64,000 nucleotides of DNA, taken from contig NZ_QJRX01000009.1 in assembly GCF_003205495.1 (NCBI RefSeq), positions 62,001 to 126,000 of the forward strand, read 5' to 3'. The DNA comes from Aquipseudomonas alcaligenes. Lineage in GTDB: Bacteria > Pseudomonadota > Gammaproteobacteria > Pseudomonadales > Pseudomonadaceae. The notes under the pieces were generated by a model. That model had not been told where the DNA came from. It searched no databases and was given only the letters and a program-made list of their open reading frames with translations. Positions 7,569-17,670 of the stretch are shown in pieces (within the stretch, counting starts at the first letter, position 1; each line of letters opens with the position of its first letter). The translations under genes and the position numbers were made by a program.

Positions 7569-10500
7569 ATGTCGTACCTGACCAGCCTGTTCCTGCTCGA
7601 CGCCGACCCCAGCCTGCTGCTGTTCGGCAGCTACGACCCCTGGCTGGTGCTGCTCTCGGTGCTGATCGCCGCCTTCACCTCGGCCATGGCCCTGCAGGTG
7701 GCGGGCATGGCCCGGATCAGCCAGAGCCCGGCGGTGCGCCAGGTGGCTATCATCACCGGCTCGCTGGCCCTGGGCGGCGGCGTCTGGGCCATGCACTTCA
7801 TCGGCATGCTGGCCTTCCAGCTGTGCGTGCGGGTGGAGTACGCACCGGGGCTGACCCTGCTGTCCATGCTGCCCAGCCTGGGCGCCTCCTGGGTCGCCCT
7901 GCAGCTGCTGGCGCGGCGCCAGGTCACGGCCGCGCAGCTGGTCGGCAGCGGCGTGCTGGTGGGCGCCGGCATCGGTGCCATGCACTACAGCGGCATGGCG
8001 GCCATGCAGATGGCGCCGCTGCTGCGCTACGACCCCTGGTGGTTCGCCCTGTCGATCGGGGTGGCGGTGGTGCTGGCGATCCTCGCCCTGTGGGTACGCT
8101 TCGGCCTGCGCGGTCGCGGCTTGGGCATCTGGGCGGTGGTCCTCGGTGGCCTGGTGATGGGCCTGGCGATCAGCGGCATGCACTACACCGGCATGGCCGC
8201 GGCGCGCTTCGTCGGTGTGGCCGAAGGCGACGGCGCCAGCGAGCACAGCCTGTACCTGGCCCTGGCGGTGGCGCTGATCACCGTCTCGCTGGCCATCTTC
8301 GTCGCCGCCGCCAATGGCCTGTTGCGCTATCGCCAGCTGGTCGGCCAGCTGCGCGACAACGAAATGCGCCTGCGCGCCACTCTGAACACGGCGGTGGACG
8401 GCATCATCACCATCGATGAGCGCGGCCTTATCCGCGACATCAACCCCTCGGTCGAGCAGCTGTTCGGCTGGCGCGCCGACGAGCTGGTCGGGCGCAACAT
8501 CAGCATGCTGATGCCCGAGCCGCACCATTCCGCCCATGACGGTTACCTGGAGCACTACCGGCGCACCGGCGAGGCCCGCATCATCGGCGTCGGCCGCGAG
8601 GTGGAGGGGCGGCGCAAGGACGGCAGCCTGCTGCCGATGCGCCTGGCCATCGGCAAGGCCTGCCTGCCGGGGCAGACCCTGTATGTCGGCTTCATCAGCG
8701 ACATCAGCGAGCGCAAGGCGATGGAGCGCGCCCTGCGCGAGCGCGAGCAGCAGTACCGCTCGCTGATCGGCAATCTCCCCGGGGTGGCCTTCCGCTGCCT
8801 GCTGGACCGGGACTGGAGCATGCTGTTCATCAGCGATGCGGTGGAGCGCCTGAGCGGCTGGCCGGCGCAGGAGTTCATCGAGCGGCGCTGCAGCTTCAAC
8901 GGGTTGATCCATCCGGACGACCGCGAGCGGGTCAGCCAGGTGGTGCATGCGGCGATCGCCGCCGGGCGCAGCTACGAGGTCGAGTACCGCCTGCTGCGCC
9001 GCGACGGCCGCGAGGTCTGGGTGTGGGAGGGCGGTGGTGCGGTAGCCGACGAGGAGGGGGCGCCGCACTGGATCGACGGGGTGATGCTGGACATCACCGA
9101 GAGCAAGCTGCGCAACGCCGAATTCGAGGGCACGGTGGCCGCCATCGGGCGCGGCCTGGCGATGGCCGAGTTCGACCTGCAGGGGCACGTGCTCAACGCC
9201 AACCAGAATTACCTCGAGCTGATGGGCTACAGCCTGGAGGAGATCCGCGGCCAGCACCATCGCATCTTCTGCGAGCAGGCCTTCGTCGACAGTGGCGCCT
9301 ACGACGAGTTCTGGGCGCGCCTGGCGCGCGGCGAGCTGGACAGCGGCGAGTACCTGCGGCTGGCCAAGGGCGGGCGCGAGGTGTGGATCCAGGCCTCCTA
9401 CAACCCGATCTTCGATGCCGACGGCAAGCCGTTCAAGGTGGTCAAGTTCGCCACCGACCTCAGCCAGCGCCGCGAGATGGAGGAGGCCCTGCGCGACGCC
9501 AAGGAGCGCGCCGAGCAGGCGGCCGAGGCCAAGACCACCTTCCTCGCCAACATGAGCCACGAGATCCGCACACCGATGAACGCCATCATCGGTTTCACCG
9601 AGCTGCTGCTCGGCACCCGCCTCGACGACCTGCAGCGCCGCCACCTGGGCACCGTGCGTCAGGCCGCGCGCTCGCTGCTCGGCCTGCTCAACGACATCCT
9701 CGACACCGCCAAGCTGGAGCGTGGCGCGGTGGAGCTGGAGAGCCTCGACTTCTCCCTGCCCGAGCTGTGTCGCCAGGTCTGCGACGCCCTGCGCCTGAGC
9801 GCCGAGGCCAAGGGACTGAGCCTCAGCCTGGACTACCAGGCCGGCCTCGGCGAGCACTTCCGCGGTGACCCGCTGCGCATCCAGCAGGTGCTGACCAACC
9901 TGGTAGGCAACGCGGTGAAGTTCACCGAAAGCGGCTGGGTGCGCCTGGAAGTCAGCGGCGCGCCGGGCAAGGTCCTGCTCGCCGTGCGCGACAGCGGCAT
10001 CGGCATCGCTGCGGACCGCCTGCAGCACATCTTCGACCCCTTCGCCCAGGCCGATGCCTCGATGAGCCGGCGCTTCGGCGGCACCGGCCTGGGCACCACC
10101 ATCGCCCGCCAGCTGACCGAGCTGATGGGCGGACGCATCACCGTGGAGAGCCGCCTGGGCGAAGGCAGCCTGTTCCGCGTCGAGCTGCCGCTGCCGGCCG
10201 GCCAGGCCAGCGCGGCTGCGCCGCGGGCCGCCAGCCTCGGCCTGCCGCCGCTGCGCATCCTGGCCGCCGACGATGTGCCGCAGAACCTCGAACTGCTCAG
10301 CCTGACCCTCGGCCAGCTCGGCCACCGCGTGGTGACCACAGGCGATGGCGAGGAGGCGCTGGCGGCCTTCTGCGCCGGTGGTTTCGACCTGCTGCTGATG
10401 GACGTGCAGATGCCGCGCCTGGACGGCCTGGAGGCGACCCGGCGGATTCGCCAGGAGGAGGCACGGCAGGGGCTGGCGCCGACGCCGATCATCGCCCTGA

Positions 10501-11243
10501 CCGCCAGCGTGCTGGAGCAGGACCGTCTCGCCGCGCGCGAGGCCGGCATGGACGGTTTCGCCTCCAAGCCGCTGGAGATGGACCAGCTGCTGGCTGAGAT
10601 GGCCCGCGTCATCGGCCTGGCGCCGGCGCCGTCGGTGCCGCCGTCGGCCGCCGAGGCCGCGCCGGACATCGCCATCGACTGGCCGCGCGGCCTGCAGCTG
10701 TGGGGCAGCCAGGCGGCCATGGTCGCCGCCATCCGCCGCTTCCTCGACGAGCATCGTGCCAGCTGCGTGGACATCGAGCGCCTGCTGCAGGATGCCGAGC
10801 CGCAGGCCGCCATCGAACTGGTGCACCGCCTGCGCGGCGCCGCCGCCAACCTCGCGCTGCTGCGCGTCAGCCGCCTGGCCGGGCAGCTGGAACATGCGCT
10901 CAAGGGCAAGGTGGCCGCCTCGGCCGGCGGGCTGCTGCTGGCCCTGCAGGCCGCCCTGGGCGAGTTGCCGGGCGAGTTGCCGCAGGAGCAGGCGCCGCCT
11001 GCGGAAGAAGCGGCACCGTTACCGGCACTGGCCGAGCTGGCGCCGCTGATCGAACAGGCGCGCGCCGCCCTGGGCCACGGCGAGCTGGCCGAACAGGCCC
11101 TGCAACGGCTGATCGCCGCGCTGCCGACCGCCCAGGCCAGGGGCCTGGAGCAGGCGATCGACGATTTCGACTTCGAGCGCGCCGACGCGCTGCTGGCCGA
11201 GCTGCTCGGCTGGCTGGAACTGCAGTCCGGAGTAGCCCCATGA
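7569..11243 (+). CDS. MHYT-PAS-PAS-PAS hybrid sensor histidine kinase with REC and Hpt
   Basis: A 1224-residue inner-membrane sensor. The N-terminal MHYT domain has seven helices and the three signatures MHFIGM (75), MHYSGM (138) and MHYTGM (204), a copper-binding motif proposed to sense O2, CO or NO. Three PAS domains follow (about 275-400, 400-515, 520-640). Then come HisKA with phospho-acceptor His664 (SHEIRTPMN), an HATPase domain ([16 protein letters not shown]), a receiver with Asp945 (LLMDVQMP) and an Hpt domain with His1086 (HRLRGAAAN). The G2 box reads [10 protein letters not shown] rather than GLGLAI. The stop overlaps the next gene's ATG, so the HD-GYP regulator is its likely output partner. 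Confidence 0.93.
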   Translation: MSYLTSLFLLDADPSLLLFGSYDPWLVLLSVLIAAFTSAMALQVAGMARISQSPAVRQVAIITGSLALGGGVWAMHFIGMLAFQLCVRVEYAPGLTLLSMLPSLGASWVALQLLARRQVTAAQLVGSGVLVGAGIGAMHYSGMAAMQMAPLLRYDPWWFALSIGVAVVLAILALWVRFGLRGRGLGIWAVVLGGLVMGLAISGMHYTGMAAARFVGVAEGDGASEHSLYLALAVALITVSLAIFVAAANGLLRYRQLVGQLRDNEMRLRATLNTAVDGIITIDERGLIRDINPSVEQLFGWRADELVGRNISMLMPEPHHSAHDGYLEHYRRTGEARIIGVGREVEGRRKDGSLLPMRLAIGKACLPGQTLYVGFISDISERKAMERALREREQQYRSLIGNLPGVAFRCLLDRDWSMLFISDAVERLSGWPAQEFIERRCSFNGLIHPDDRERVSQVVHAAIAAGRSYEVEYRLLRRDGREVWVWEGGGAVADEEGAPHWIDGVMLDITESKLRNAEFEGTVAAIGRGLAMAEFDLQGHVLNANQNYLELMGYSLEEIRGQHHRIFCEQAFVDSGAYDEFWARLARGELDSGEYLRLAKGGREVWIQASYNPIFDADGKPFKVVKFATDLSQRREMEEALRDAKERAEQAAEAKTTFLANMSHEIRTPMNAIIGFTELLLGTRLDDLQRRHLGTVRQAARSLLGLLNDILDTAKLERGAVELESLDFSLPELCRQVCDALRLSAEAKGLSLSLDYQAGLGEHFRGDPLRIQQVLTNLVGNAVKFTESGWVRLEVSGAPGKVLLAVRDSGIGIAADRLQHIFDPFAQADASMSRRFGGTGLGTTIARQLTELMGGRITVESRLGEGSLFRVELPLPAGQASAAAPRAASLGLPPLRILAADDVPQNLELLSLTLGQLGHRVVTTGDGEEALAAFCAGGFDLLLMDVQMPRLDGLEATRRIRQEEARQGLAPTPIIALTASVLEQDRLAAREAGMDGFASKPLEMDQLLAEMARVIGLAPAPSVPPSAAEAAPDIAIDWPRGLQLWGSQAAMVAAIRRFLDEHRASCVDIERLLQDAEPQAAIELVHRLRGAAANLALLRVSRLAGQLEHALKGKVAASAGGLLLALQAALGELPGELPQEQAPPAEEAAPLPALAELAPLIEQARAALGHGELAEQALQRLIAALPTAQARGLEQAIDDFDFERADALLAELLGWLELQSGVAP

Positions 11244-12238
11244 TCCGACCCGCCGATACCCGTCCCACGCTGCTGCTGGTGGACGACGAACCGACCAACC
11301 TGCAGGTGCTGCGGCAGATCCTGCAGGACGACTACCGCCTGCTGTTCGCCAAGGACGGCGACAAGGCCCTGGAACTGGCCGCGCGCGAGGCGCCGGCGCT
11401 GGTCCTGCTGGACGTGATGATGCCGGGCATGACCGGCCACGAGGTCTGCGCCCGGCTCAAGGCGCAGCCGGCCACGGCGGCCATCCCGGTGATCTTCGTC
11501 ACCGCCCTGGCCGATGTCGAGGACGAGGCGCGGGGCTTCGAGGTCGGCGCGGTGGACTACATCACCAAGCCGGTCAGCCCGGCCATCGTGCGCGCGCGGG
11601 TGCGCACCCATCTGTCGCTGGTGCGGGTCGACGAGCTGCGCCAGACCCGTCTGCAGATCGTCCAGCGCCTGGGCCTGGCGGCCGAGTACAAGGACAACGA
11701 GACCGGCCTGCACGTCATCCGCATGAGTCACTACACCCACCTGCTGGCCAGGGCCGCCGGGCTCGGCGAGGTGGAGGCGGACGACCTGCTGAACGCCGCG
11801 CCGATGCACGACGTCGGCAAGATCGGCATCCCCGACGCCATCCTGCAGAAGAACGGCAAGCTCGACGAGGCCGAGTGGCAGGTGATGCGCCAGCACGCGC
11901 AGATCGGCGCCGAGATCATCGGCGAGCACGAGTCCGGACTGCTACGCATGGCCCGCAGCATCGCCCTGACCCACCACGAGAAGTGGGATGGCAGCGGCTA
12001 CCCCAACGGCCTGGCCGGCGAGGCCATTCCCCTGGAGGGGCGCATCGTCGCCATCGCCGATGTGTTCGATGCGCTGACCAGCGTGCGCCCCTACAAGCCG
12101 GCCTGGCCGGTAGAAGAGGCACTGGAGTTCCTCCGTCGCGAGAGTGGCCGGCACTTCGATCCGCAACTGGTCGAGCTGTTCCTCGGCATCCTGCCGGCGA
12201 TCCTGGAAGTGAAGGAGCGCTGGGCGGAGACGGAGTAG
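11240..12238 (+). CDS. HD-GYP response regulator, probable c-di-GMP phosphodiesterase
   Basis: A 332-residue two-domain regulator. The receiver (1-125) has DDE (15-17), the phospho-acceptor Asp58 (LLDVMMPG) and the conserved Lys near residue 112 (ITKPVSP). The HD-GYP domain (145-325) carries [10 protein letters not shown] with His190, and [14 protein letters not shown] beginning at His245, so all family signatures for hydrolysis of c-di-GMP are present. The ATG overlaps the kinase stop by four bases, which implies translational coupling and phosphotransfer from the kinase's Hpt domain. The layout resembles RpfG-type regulators (REC-HD-GYP), here paired with an MHYT kinase instead of RpfC. Confidence 0.95.
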   Translation: MIRPADTRPTLLLVDDEPTNLQVLRQILQDDYRLLFAKDGDKALELAAREAPALVLLDVMMPGMTGHEVCARLKAQPATAAIPVIFVTALADVEDEARGFEVGAVDYITKPVSPAIVRARVRTHLSLVRVDELRQTRLQIVQRLGLAAEYKDNETGLHVIRMSHYTHLLARAAGLGEVEADDLLNAAPMHDVGKIGIPDAILQKNGKLDEAEWQVMRQHAQIGAEIIGEHESGLLRMARSIALTHHEKWDGSGYPNGLAGEAIPLEGRIVAIADVFDALTSVRPYKPAWPVEEALEFLRRESGRHFDPQLVELFLGILPAILEVKERWAETE

Positions 12239-12273
12239 GGCACAATGGCCGCCTCGTTCCTCTGGAGACCCTC

Positions 12274-12759
12274 ATGAGCCTGCCCAGCTGGGAGCTGCTG
12301 TCCTACATAGTCACGGTGGTGGCGCTGCCGTTCGCCATCGGCGTGTTTCTCTTCGAGCAGCGCAAGGAGCGCGAGAACGAGGAGGAGGCCATCTGGCAGC
12401 AGATCTCCGACGCCTACATCGACTTCCTCGAAGTGGTACTGGCCAACCCGGACCTGCGCCTGCGCAGCCAGAACGCCACGCCCGATCTCAGCGACGAGCA
12501 GCGTGAGCGCATGTGGGTGATCTTCGACATGCTGATCTCGCTGTTCGAACGCGCCTACCTGCTCGCCTACCAGGACGACATGGACGCCAAGCAGCGCCGG
12601 CGCTGGCATTCCTGGGAGGACTACATGCGCGAGTGGAGTCGCCGCGAGGACTTCCGCGAGCGCCTGCCGCACCTGCTGCGTGGCGAGGACCCGGACTTCG
12701 CCGCCTATATCCGGCGCCTGGCCGACGAGGAGGCGGCGCTGGCCCAGGCCGATCGCTAG
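12274..12759 (+). CDS. small membrane-anchored protein of unknown function
   Basis: A 161-residue protein. One N-terminal membrane segment (about residues 8-26, YIVTVVALPFAIGVFLF) is followed by a charged, mostly helical cytoplasmic region rich in Glu, Arg and Trp (EQRKERENEEEAIWQQISDA, DYMREWSRREDFRERL). The start is the ATG after TCTGGAGACC. I do not recognise the family; the pattern resembles proteins that place a helical regulator at the membrane. It lies 35 bases after the HD-GYP gene on the same strand and may belong to that operon. Confidence 0.7.
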   Translation: MSLPSWELLSYIVTVVALPFAIGVFLFEQRKERENEEEAIWQQISDAYIDFLEVVLANPDLRLRSQNATPDLSDEQRERMWVIFDMLISLFERAYLLAYQDDMDAKQRRRWHSWEDYMREWSRREDFRERLPHLLRGEDPDFAAYIRRLADEEAALAQADR

Positions 12760-12776
12760 CCCAGCCGGTGCTGTGC

Positions 12777-13637
12777 CTAGCCGGGCAGCTCGATGCGTGC
12801 CTGTTCGCCCGGCACCTGCGGCCAGTCGCCGGCGGCCCAGCGTTGCTTGGCCTGTTCCAGCTGCTGCGCGTCGCTGGCGACGAAGTTCCAGAACATGCGC
12901 CGCGGCCCCAGCGGCTCGCCGCCGATCAGCGCCAGGTGGCATTCGCCGCAGGCGGAAAGCAGCAGTTCCTCGCCCTCCGGCAGCACGGCCAGGCCGCGCA
13001 GCGGCAGGTCGTCGCCTTCCAGCTGGGCCTCGCCCTCGATCAGGTACAGCGCGCGCTCGCGGTGCTCGGCGGGAATCTGCAGGCTGGCGCCGGCGGCCAG
13101 CTTCAGTTCGGCGTAGAGGGTGGGCGAGGGCACCGGCACCGGCGACTGCAGGCAGAAGCCTGTGCCGGCGATCAGGGTGATGGCGACGCCCATGGCCTCG
13201 TGGCGCGGCAGGCTGGCGGCGGGGTGGTGGCTGTAGCCCGGTTCGCACGTCTCCAGCTCCTGCGGCAGGGCCAGCCACACCTGCAGGCCGTGCAGCCGTG
13301 AACCCCTCTGCCGCAGCTGAGCGGGCGTGCGCTCGACATGGGCGACGCCGCGGCCGGCGGTCATCCAGCTGACGTCACCGGGTTGCACCCGTTGGTCGGA
13401 ACCCAGGCTGTCCTTGTGCTGCAGCTCGCCGTCGAACAGGTAGGTGAGGGTGGACAGGCCGATATGCGGGTGCTGGGCGATGTTCATGCCGCTGTCGGGG
13501 GCATAGACCTTTTCCAGCATATGGTCGAAGAACACGAAGGGGCCGACGCTGCGGCACTTGGCCGACGGCAGCGGGCGCAGGATCGGCTGGCCGGCGATGT
13601 CCTCGGCCCTGGGGCGGATCAGCAGCAGCTCGCTCAT
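12777..13637 (-). CDS. pirin family bicupin protein
   Basis: A 286-residue pirin-like bicupin. The metal ligands of pirin are visible in the first cupin: HPHIG (His56, His58) and GRGVAHVE (His100, Glu102), which match the 3-His/1-Glu set known from human pirin. Bacterial pirins can act as quercetin 2,3-dioxygenases or modulate partner proteins; which applies here cannot be told. The stop of OsmC, transcribed first, is at 13639, so the two genes nearly touch and form an operon with a redox-stress flavour. Confidence 0.92.
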   Translation of the reverse strand: MSELLLIRPRAEDIAGQPILRPLPSAKCRSVGPFVFFDHMLEKVYAPDSGMNIAQHPHIGLSTLTYLFDGELQHKDSLGSDQRVQPGDVSWMTAGRGVAHVERTPAQLRQRGSRLHGLQVWLALPQELETCEPGYSHHPAASLPRHEAMGVAITLIAGTGFCLQSPVPVPSPTLYAELKLAAGASLQIPAEHRERALYLIEGEAQLEGDDLPLRGLAVLPEGEELLLSACGECHLALIGGEPLGPRRMFWNFVASDAQQLEQAKQRWAAGDWPQVPGEQARIELPG

Positions 13638-13638
13638 C

Positions 13639-14034
13639 TCAGGCCTCGCCCAGGCGGGTTTCCACCTGTACTTCGGCGCTGGTCATCAGCTTGTGCACCG
13701 GGCACTTGTCGGCGATGCGCAGCAGCTGCTGGCGCTGCTCCTCGTCCAGGGCGCCGTGCAGGTCCAGTTCCACGGCCAGGCGGTAGATGCCCTGGCGCTC
13801 CTGGCTGTCGTCGCGGACCACGCGCACGTCCAGGCTATCTAGCGCCAGGCCCTTCTGCCTGGCGTAGAGCATCAGGGTCAGGGCCTTGCAGGCGCCGAGG
13901 GCGGCGTCGAACAGGTCGTGCGGCTCGGGGCCGGAGGCCGTGCCACCGAAGGACTCGGGTACGTCGGTGTGCAGCAGATGCTCGCCGATCTCGATGCTGT
14001 GGCGCAGGCCGGACTCGGTACTGATGCGGATCAT
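13639..14034 (-). CDS. OsmC/Ohr family peroxiredoxin-like protein
   Basis: A 131-residue OsmC-family protein that reduces organic hydroperoxides with a pair of cysteines. The peroxidatic Cys49 is in FDAALGACKALT and the resolving Cys111 in IADKCPVHK, the standard spacing. The subgroup is nearer to YhfA-like OsmC proteins than to Ohr. It directly precedes the pirin gene on the minus strand with no gap, which suggests one transcript. No OhrR-type regulator is adjacent. Confidence 0.92.
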   Translation of the reverse strand: MIRISTESGLRHSIEIGEHLLHTDVPESFGGTASGPEPHDLFDAALGACKALTLMLYARQKGLALDSLDVRVVRDDSQERQGIYRLAVELDLHGALDEEQRQQLLRIADKCPVHKLMTSAEVQVETRLGEA

Positions 14035-14086
14035 GGTGGCTCCCGGGCTAGGTTGGATGGCTCCAGCCTAGCCCAGGCGGCGCGTC

Positions 14087-15481
14087 TCAGACCAGCACGG
14101 AGAGGCGCACATCGGCGCCCAGCACGCGCAGCAGACGGCCATCGCCACCGAGGATGGGTACCGAGACGGTGAAGCAGAAGTCGTCGGTGGCCGAGGAGCG
14201 GTAGACCGGGGTGATATGGCTGCGCAGGTCATCCGCCACGCTGCGGAACCAGGGGCGCTGGCTCCAGTCGCGGCCCCGGCAGCTCGGAGCGTCCTGGTGC
14301 GGCACGTCGGCGGCGAAGATGTTTTCCGAGAGCTGCACGCCGCTGGCGTCGACCAGGTAGAACAGCTCGAAGCGTGCATCGCGGCGCAGGGTGTCGGCCA
14401 GCAGGCGCTCGGCGCCAGCCACCTCGCCGGCCAGGCGCGCGTCGCCGGCCAGCTGCTCGACGCTGCGTTGCACCGCCCGGTGCAGCTCCAGGCGGAAGTC
14501 GCCCAGGCCCTGCAGCAGGCGGTCGCCGTCCTCGCGCACGGCCTGGCTGTGGCGCAGTACCTGGCCGGCCTTGCCGAGCAGGTCGCCGGCGACCTGGGCG
14601 ATCTGCTGCACGTCGCCGTTGATCGAGCGCACCGCCGCGCCGATCTGCTCGGTGCCGGTGGCGATATGGCCGACCCGCTCGTCCAGGCGGTCCATGGCCT
14701 GGCGCGTGCTGTCCAGGCCGCTGCCGACCTGCAGCATGCCGGCACGGCCGTCCTCGACCGCCCGGTGCATGCGCTCGCCGGCGCCGCCGAGCTGGTCCAT
14801 GCCGTCGCGGAAGCGCTCGATGATCTGCCCGACCTGGCCGGTGGCCTCGGTGGTGTGGCCGGCCAGGCGGCGCACTTCCTCGGCGACCACGGCGAAGCCA
14901 CGGCCGTGCTCGCCGGCGCGGGCCGCCTCGATGGCCGCGTTGAGCGCCAGCAGGTTGGTCTGCTGGGAAATGCTGGCGATCACGCCGATGACCTTGCTGA
15001 CCTCTTCCAGCTGCGCGGTGAGGTTGCCGATCACCTCGGCCAGTTCCTGCTCGCAGGCGCCGATGGCCTCCACCTGGCGCAGTACGCTCTGGCCGCTCTG
15101 CTGGCACTGGCGCAGGGTGCTGGCGACTTCACCGGAGAGCCGCGCCACCTCGGCGGCGCCGGGTACCAGCTCGGCGTCCAGGGTGGTGGTGACCTGCTCG
15201 CTGGCGCTGGCGATCAGCTCCGAGGACTGCGCCAGGCTCTGCCCGCTGGCCTGGTTGGCGCTGGCGATGCTGGCCAGCTGCGGGGCGTGGGCGGCGATGC
15301 CGACGGCGGCACCGAGGCTGGTGCGGATGCGCTGGTGCAGGCCATCGCTGAAGCGGTTGAGGCGGCCCATCCAGGGCTGCTGCTCGGGCAGGCGGGTGGT
15401 CAGGTCATGGCCGCTGAAGAGGGCGGCGAGGGCTTCTTCGTCCCGCTCGCGGCGTGAGGGTTTGCGCAACAACTGCAGCAT
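14087..15481 (-). CDS. soluble methyl-accepting chemotaxis protein with C-terminal Cache-like domain
   Basis: A 464-residue chemoreceptor with no membrane segment. The MCP signalling hairpin is clear ([19 protein letters not shown], around residues 172-190). Instead of an N-terminal periplasmic sensor, a ~95-residue Cache/PAS-like domain lies at the C-terminus (about 370-464: [24 protein letters not shown] at 403-412, then a YRSS...FTVSVPI strand pair). The start is the ATG giving [11 protein letters not shown] after GGGAGATG; the longer open frame has no such site. A near-perfect sigma-54 promoter lies 35 bases upstream. The receptor should sense a cytoplasmic signal; the ligand is unknown. 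Confidence 0.9.
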   Translation of the reverse strand: MLQLLRKPSRRERDEEALAALFSGHDLTTRLPEQQPWMGRLNRFSDGLHQRIRTSLGAAVGIAAHAPQLASIASANQASGQSLAQSSELIASASEQVTTTLDAELVPGAAEVARLSGEVASTLRQCQQSGQSVLRQVEAIGACEQELAEVIGNLTAQLEEVSKVIGVIASISQQTNLLALNAAIEAARAGEHGRGFAVVAEEVRRLAGHTTEATGQVGQIIERFRDGMDQLGGAGERMHRAVEDGRAGMLQVGSGLDSTRQAMDRLDERVGHIATGTEQIGAAVRSINGDVQQIAQVAGDLLGKAGQVLRHSQAVREDGDRLLQGLGDFRLELHRAVQRSVEQLAGDARLAGEVAGAERLLADTLRRDARFELFYLVDASGVQLSENIFAADVPHQDAPSCRGRDWSQRPWFRSVADDLRSHITPVYRSSATDDFCFTVSVPILGGDGRLLRVLGADVRLSVLV

Positions 15482-15515
15482 GGTGCATCTCCCTGAGAGT
15501 TCTGCGGGGAGAAGT

Positions 15516-15530
15516 GCAAGCCGGGTGCCA
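15516..15530 (-). promoter_or_regulatory. sigma-54 promoter of the soluble chemoreceptor gene
   Basis: On the minus strand TGGCAC-N5-TTGC fits the sigma-54 -24/-12 consensus with no mismatch. Transcription should start near 15504, leaving a ~23-base leader that holds the ribosome binding site of the MCP gene. Confidence 0.82.
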
Positions 15531-15608
15531 CCATGCACTGTGCGCTGCGTCACAAGGCTGGCGCCGACGGTCCGCCGTCAGATTTGCGCCAATTCGGCTC
15601 GCCGGGCG

Positions 15609-16466
15609 CTATTGCGGTGCATTGGGCCGGTACCACAGCACCTTGCGCTGGAACGGCGTCTGTGGCGGCAGGTCGGGGTTTTCCAGCTCGATCACCTTGC
15701 GCTGGTCCAGTCTGGCGCGTTCCAGGGTGGCGCCGTGGTGCTGCTGGAACAGCGCAGCAAAACTGCCGTCGGCGATCATCGCCTCCAGCCCGCGTTCCAC
15801 CGCCTGCGCCAGGTCGGCACGGGCGCGCGAGGTGAAGAAGTAGAAGGCGGTGGGGTAGTGAATGGCGATGTGCTCGTCGACCTCCAGCGCCAGCCCTTCG
15901 CGGGCGGCCTGGGCCTGTTCGTTCCAGACCACCACCACTTCGCGCGGGAACAGGTCGAAGCGCCCGGCATCGAGCATGCGGAACAGGCTGTCGTAGCTCT
16001 GGCTGGTGATCACCTGCAGGCCGTTGCTGCGCAGGATGCGCGTGTCGGGCCAGTCGGCGCGCTGGCCGAAGCGCAGCGGTCTGAGATCATCCAGACCCTG
16101 CACCTGGGCCAGCCAGTTCTTGTCTTCGCGCCGTACCAGGGGGATGCGCCAGCCGATCAGGCCCTTGTAGATCGGAATGCGCACCGGCAGCAGGCTCTCC
16201 TCGCGGGCGCGGGTGGTCATGCTCCACATCAGCTGCACGCTGCCGTCGTTCTGCTCCAGCGACTGCTCGGCGCGGCTCTGCGGCATCGGCCGGGGTGAGG
16301 GGCGCAGCTGGTAGTCGCCGCCGCTCCTGGCCAGGGCCTGCTGCAGCAGCTCGACCACATAGGCCTCGGGGTCGACGCCGTTGGAGTGCAGCGGATAGGT
16401 CAGGGTCTCGGCGGCCAGCGTGGGCGAGAACAGGACGAGCAGGGCGGCGAGGCGGGGCAGGGTCAT
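15609..16466 (-). CDS. periplasmic substrate-binding protein (type 2 fold), signal peptide
   Basis: A 285-residue exported protein with a signal peptide (MTLPRLAALLVLFSPTLAAE, cut near residue 19). It resembles the SBP_bac_3-like transporter substrate-binding proteins: two lobes, the LRFGQRADWPDTRILRSNG hinge region and a FPREVVVVWNEQ stretch. Proteins of this type without an adjacent permease are common in Pseudomonas and often serve as sensors; no ABC transporter genes lie nearby. I preferred the start at 16466 because the upstream 25 codons are not signal-like. Ligand unknown. Confidence 0.85.
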   Translation of the reverse strand: MTLPRLAALLVLFSPTLAAETLTYPLHSNGVDPEAYVVELLQQALARSGGDYQLRPSPRPMPQSRAEQSLEQNDGSVQLMWSMTTRAREESLLPVRIPIYKGLIGWRIPLVRREDKNWLAQVQGLDDLRPLRFGQRADWPDTRILRSNGLQVITSQSYDSLFRMLDAGRFDLFPREVVVVWNEQAQAAREGLALEVDEHIAIHYPTAFYFFTSRARADLAQAVERGLEAMIADGSFAALFQQHHGATLERARLDQRKVIELENPDLPPQTPFQRKVLWYRPNAPQ

Positions 16467-16583
16467 GCGCAGGCACTGGCGAGGTGGCGTAGAGGCATGA
16501 TGGCCCCTGGTTGCGCCGGCCGCCAGTGAACGGCGGCGCAAGCTGGCAGTCTACCCTTGCTCGATCGCCAGGGAGGACCGCCA

Positions 16584-17606
16584 TTGTTCGTTCATCGACT
16601 GCTGCTCGGCGGCCTGCTCGCGCTCTGCGCGCTGCAGGCCAGCGCCCGCGACTACCGCTTCAGCGACGCCCACCTGCATTACGTCGATTTCTTCCAGGAG
16701 AGCGAGGGCATGGCCCCGCTGTTGCGGGCCATGGACGCCGGGCGGGTCGAGCATGCGTTGATCACCGGTATCCCGGTGGCCAAGAAGTGGCACGAGGACG
16801 AGCCCAAGCGCCCGCGCTATTACGCCGGCGACGATGCCGGCGCCTACTGGTACAGCGCCACCGACGTGCTGGTGGCGGCTGCGGTGAAGCGCCTGCCGGC
16901 CGAGCAGCGCCGGCGCCTGCATCCCTTCCTCAGCGGCTTCAACCCCACCGACAAGAATGCCGACGCGCATATCCGCCGCATGCTGGAGCTGGACCCCGGT
17001 TTCTGGCAGGGCATCGGCGAAGTCTTCACCCGCCACGACGACCTCACCGCGCTGACCTACGGCGACACCCCGCGGGCCAACAACGAGGCCATGACGCGGG
17101 TCTACCACCTGGCCGCCGAGTACGACCTGCCGGTGCTGTTGCACAGCAACATCACCTCCAAGCGCGAGCGCAACCCGCTGTACCTGGCGGAGCTCGAGGA
17201 GCCACTGCGCAACCACCCGCACGTGCGCTTCATCTGGGCACATGCCGGCACCAGCCTGGAGATCCATCGACACCAGGAGCGGCTGGAATTCCTCCTGCCG
17301 ACGCTGGAGCGCCTGCTCGCCCAGTACCCCAACCTGTACATCGACCTGTCCTGGAGCGTGCTGCGACCCTATCTGCTGGATGCCGAGGGGCGGGCCGACC
17401 CGGCCTGGCTGCAGCTGGTACGTCGCTACCCGACGCGCTTCATGCTCGGCTCGGACGTGGTCGGCCGCTTCGATGGCCTGGGCAACTACTTCGCCGAGTT
17501 CCGCCCCTTCCTCGATGCCCTGCCGGAGGATGTGGCGCGGCGGGTGGCGCGCGGCAACTTCCTCGCCGTGCTGCCACGCCAGCGCCGGGCCGAGTTGGCG
17601 GACTGA
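16584..17606 (+). CDS. exported amidohydrolase (metal-dependent TIM-barrel), TTG start
   Basis: A ~340-residue amidohydrolase of the amidohydro-rel/2-pyrone-dicarboxylate hydrolase type. Metal-site motifs are visible: SDAHLHYVDF (HxH near residue 30), LLHSNI, IWAHAGTS and LGSDVVGR. The best start is a TTG at 16584 preceded by GGGAGG seven bases upstream; it gives MFVHRLLLGGLLALCALQASA, a convincing signal peptide, while the upstream ATG adds nine residues before the signal core. The enzyme should act in the periplasm. It is divergent from the binding-protein gene, and the substrate is unknown. Confidence 0.85.
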   Translation: MFVHRLLLGGLLALCALQASARDYRFSDAHLHYVDFFQESEGMAPLLRAMDAGRVEHALITGIPVAKKWHEDEPKRPRYYAGDDAGAYWYSATDVLVAAAVKRLPAEQRRRLHPFLSGFNPTDKNADAHIRRMLELDPGFWQGIGEVFTRHDDLTALTYGDTPRANNEAMTRVYHLAAEYDLPVLLHSNITSKRERNPLYLAELEEPLRNHPHVRFIWAHAGTSLEIHRHQERLEFLLPTLERLLAQYPNLYIDLSWSVLRPYLLDAEGRADPAWLQLVRRYPTRFMLGSDVVGRFDGLGNYFAEFRPFLDALPEDVARRVARGNFLAVLPRQRRAELAD

Positions 17607-17670
17607 CTGTCATCAGCCTGTAACCGCGGCGTCATAGCCTCGCGCCCGATCTTCCAACAAGGAGCGCGAG

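Noticed and set aside
7548..10895. A 1115-codon open frame antisense to the MHYT kinase
   Set aside because: His/Gln/Ala-rich shadow of a gene with strong domain evidence on the plus strand.
13228..13240. CTGTAGCCCGG resembling one arm of the REP element
   Set aside because: It lies inside the pirin coding sequence and has no partner arm; a chance match.
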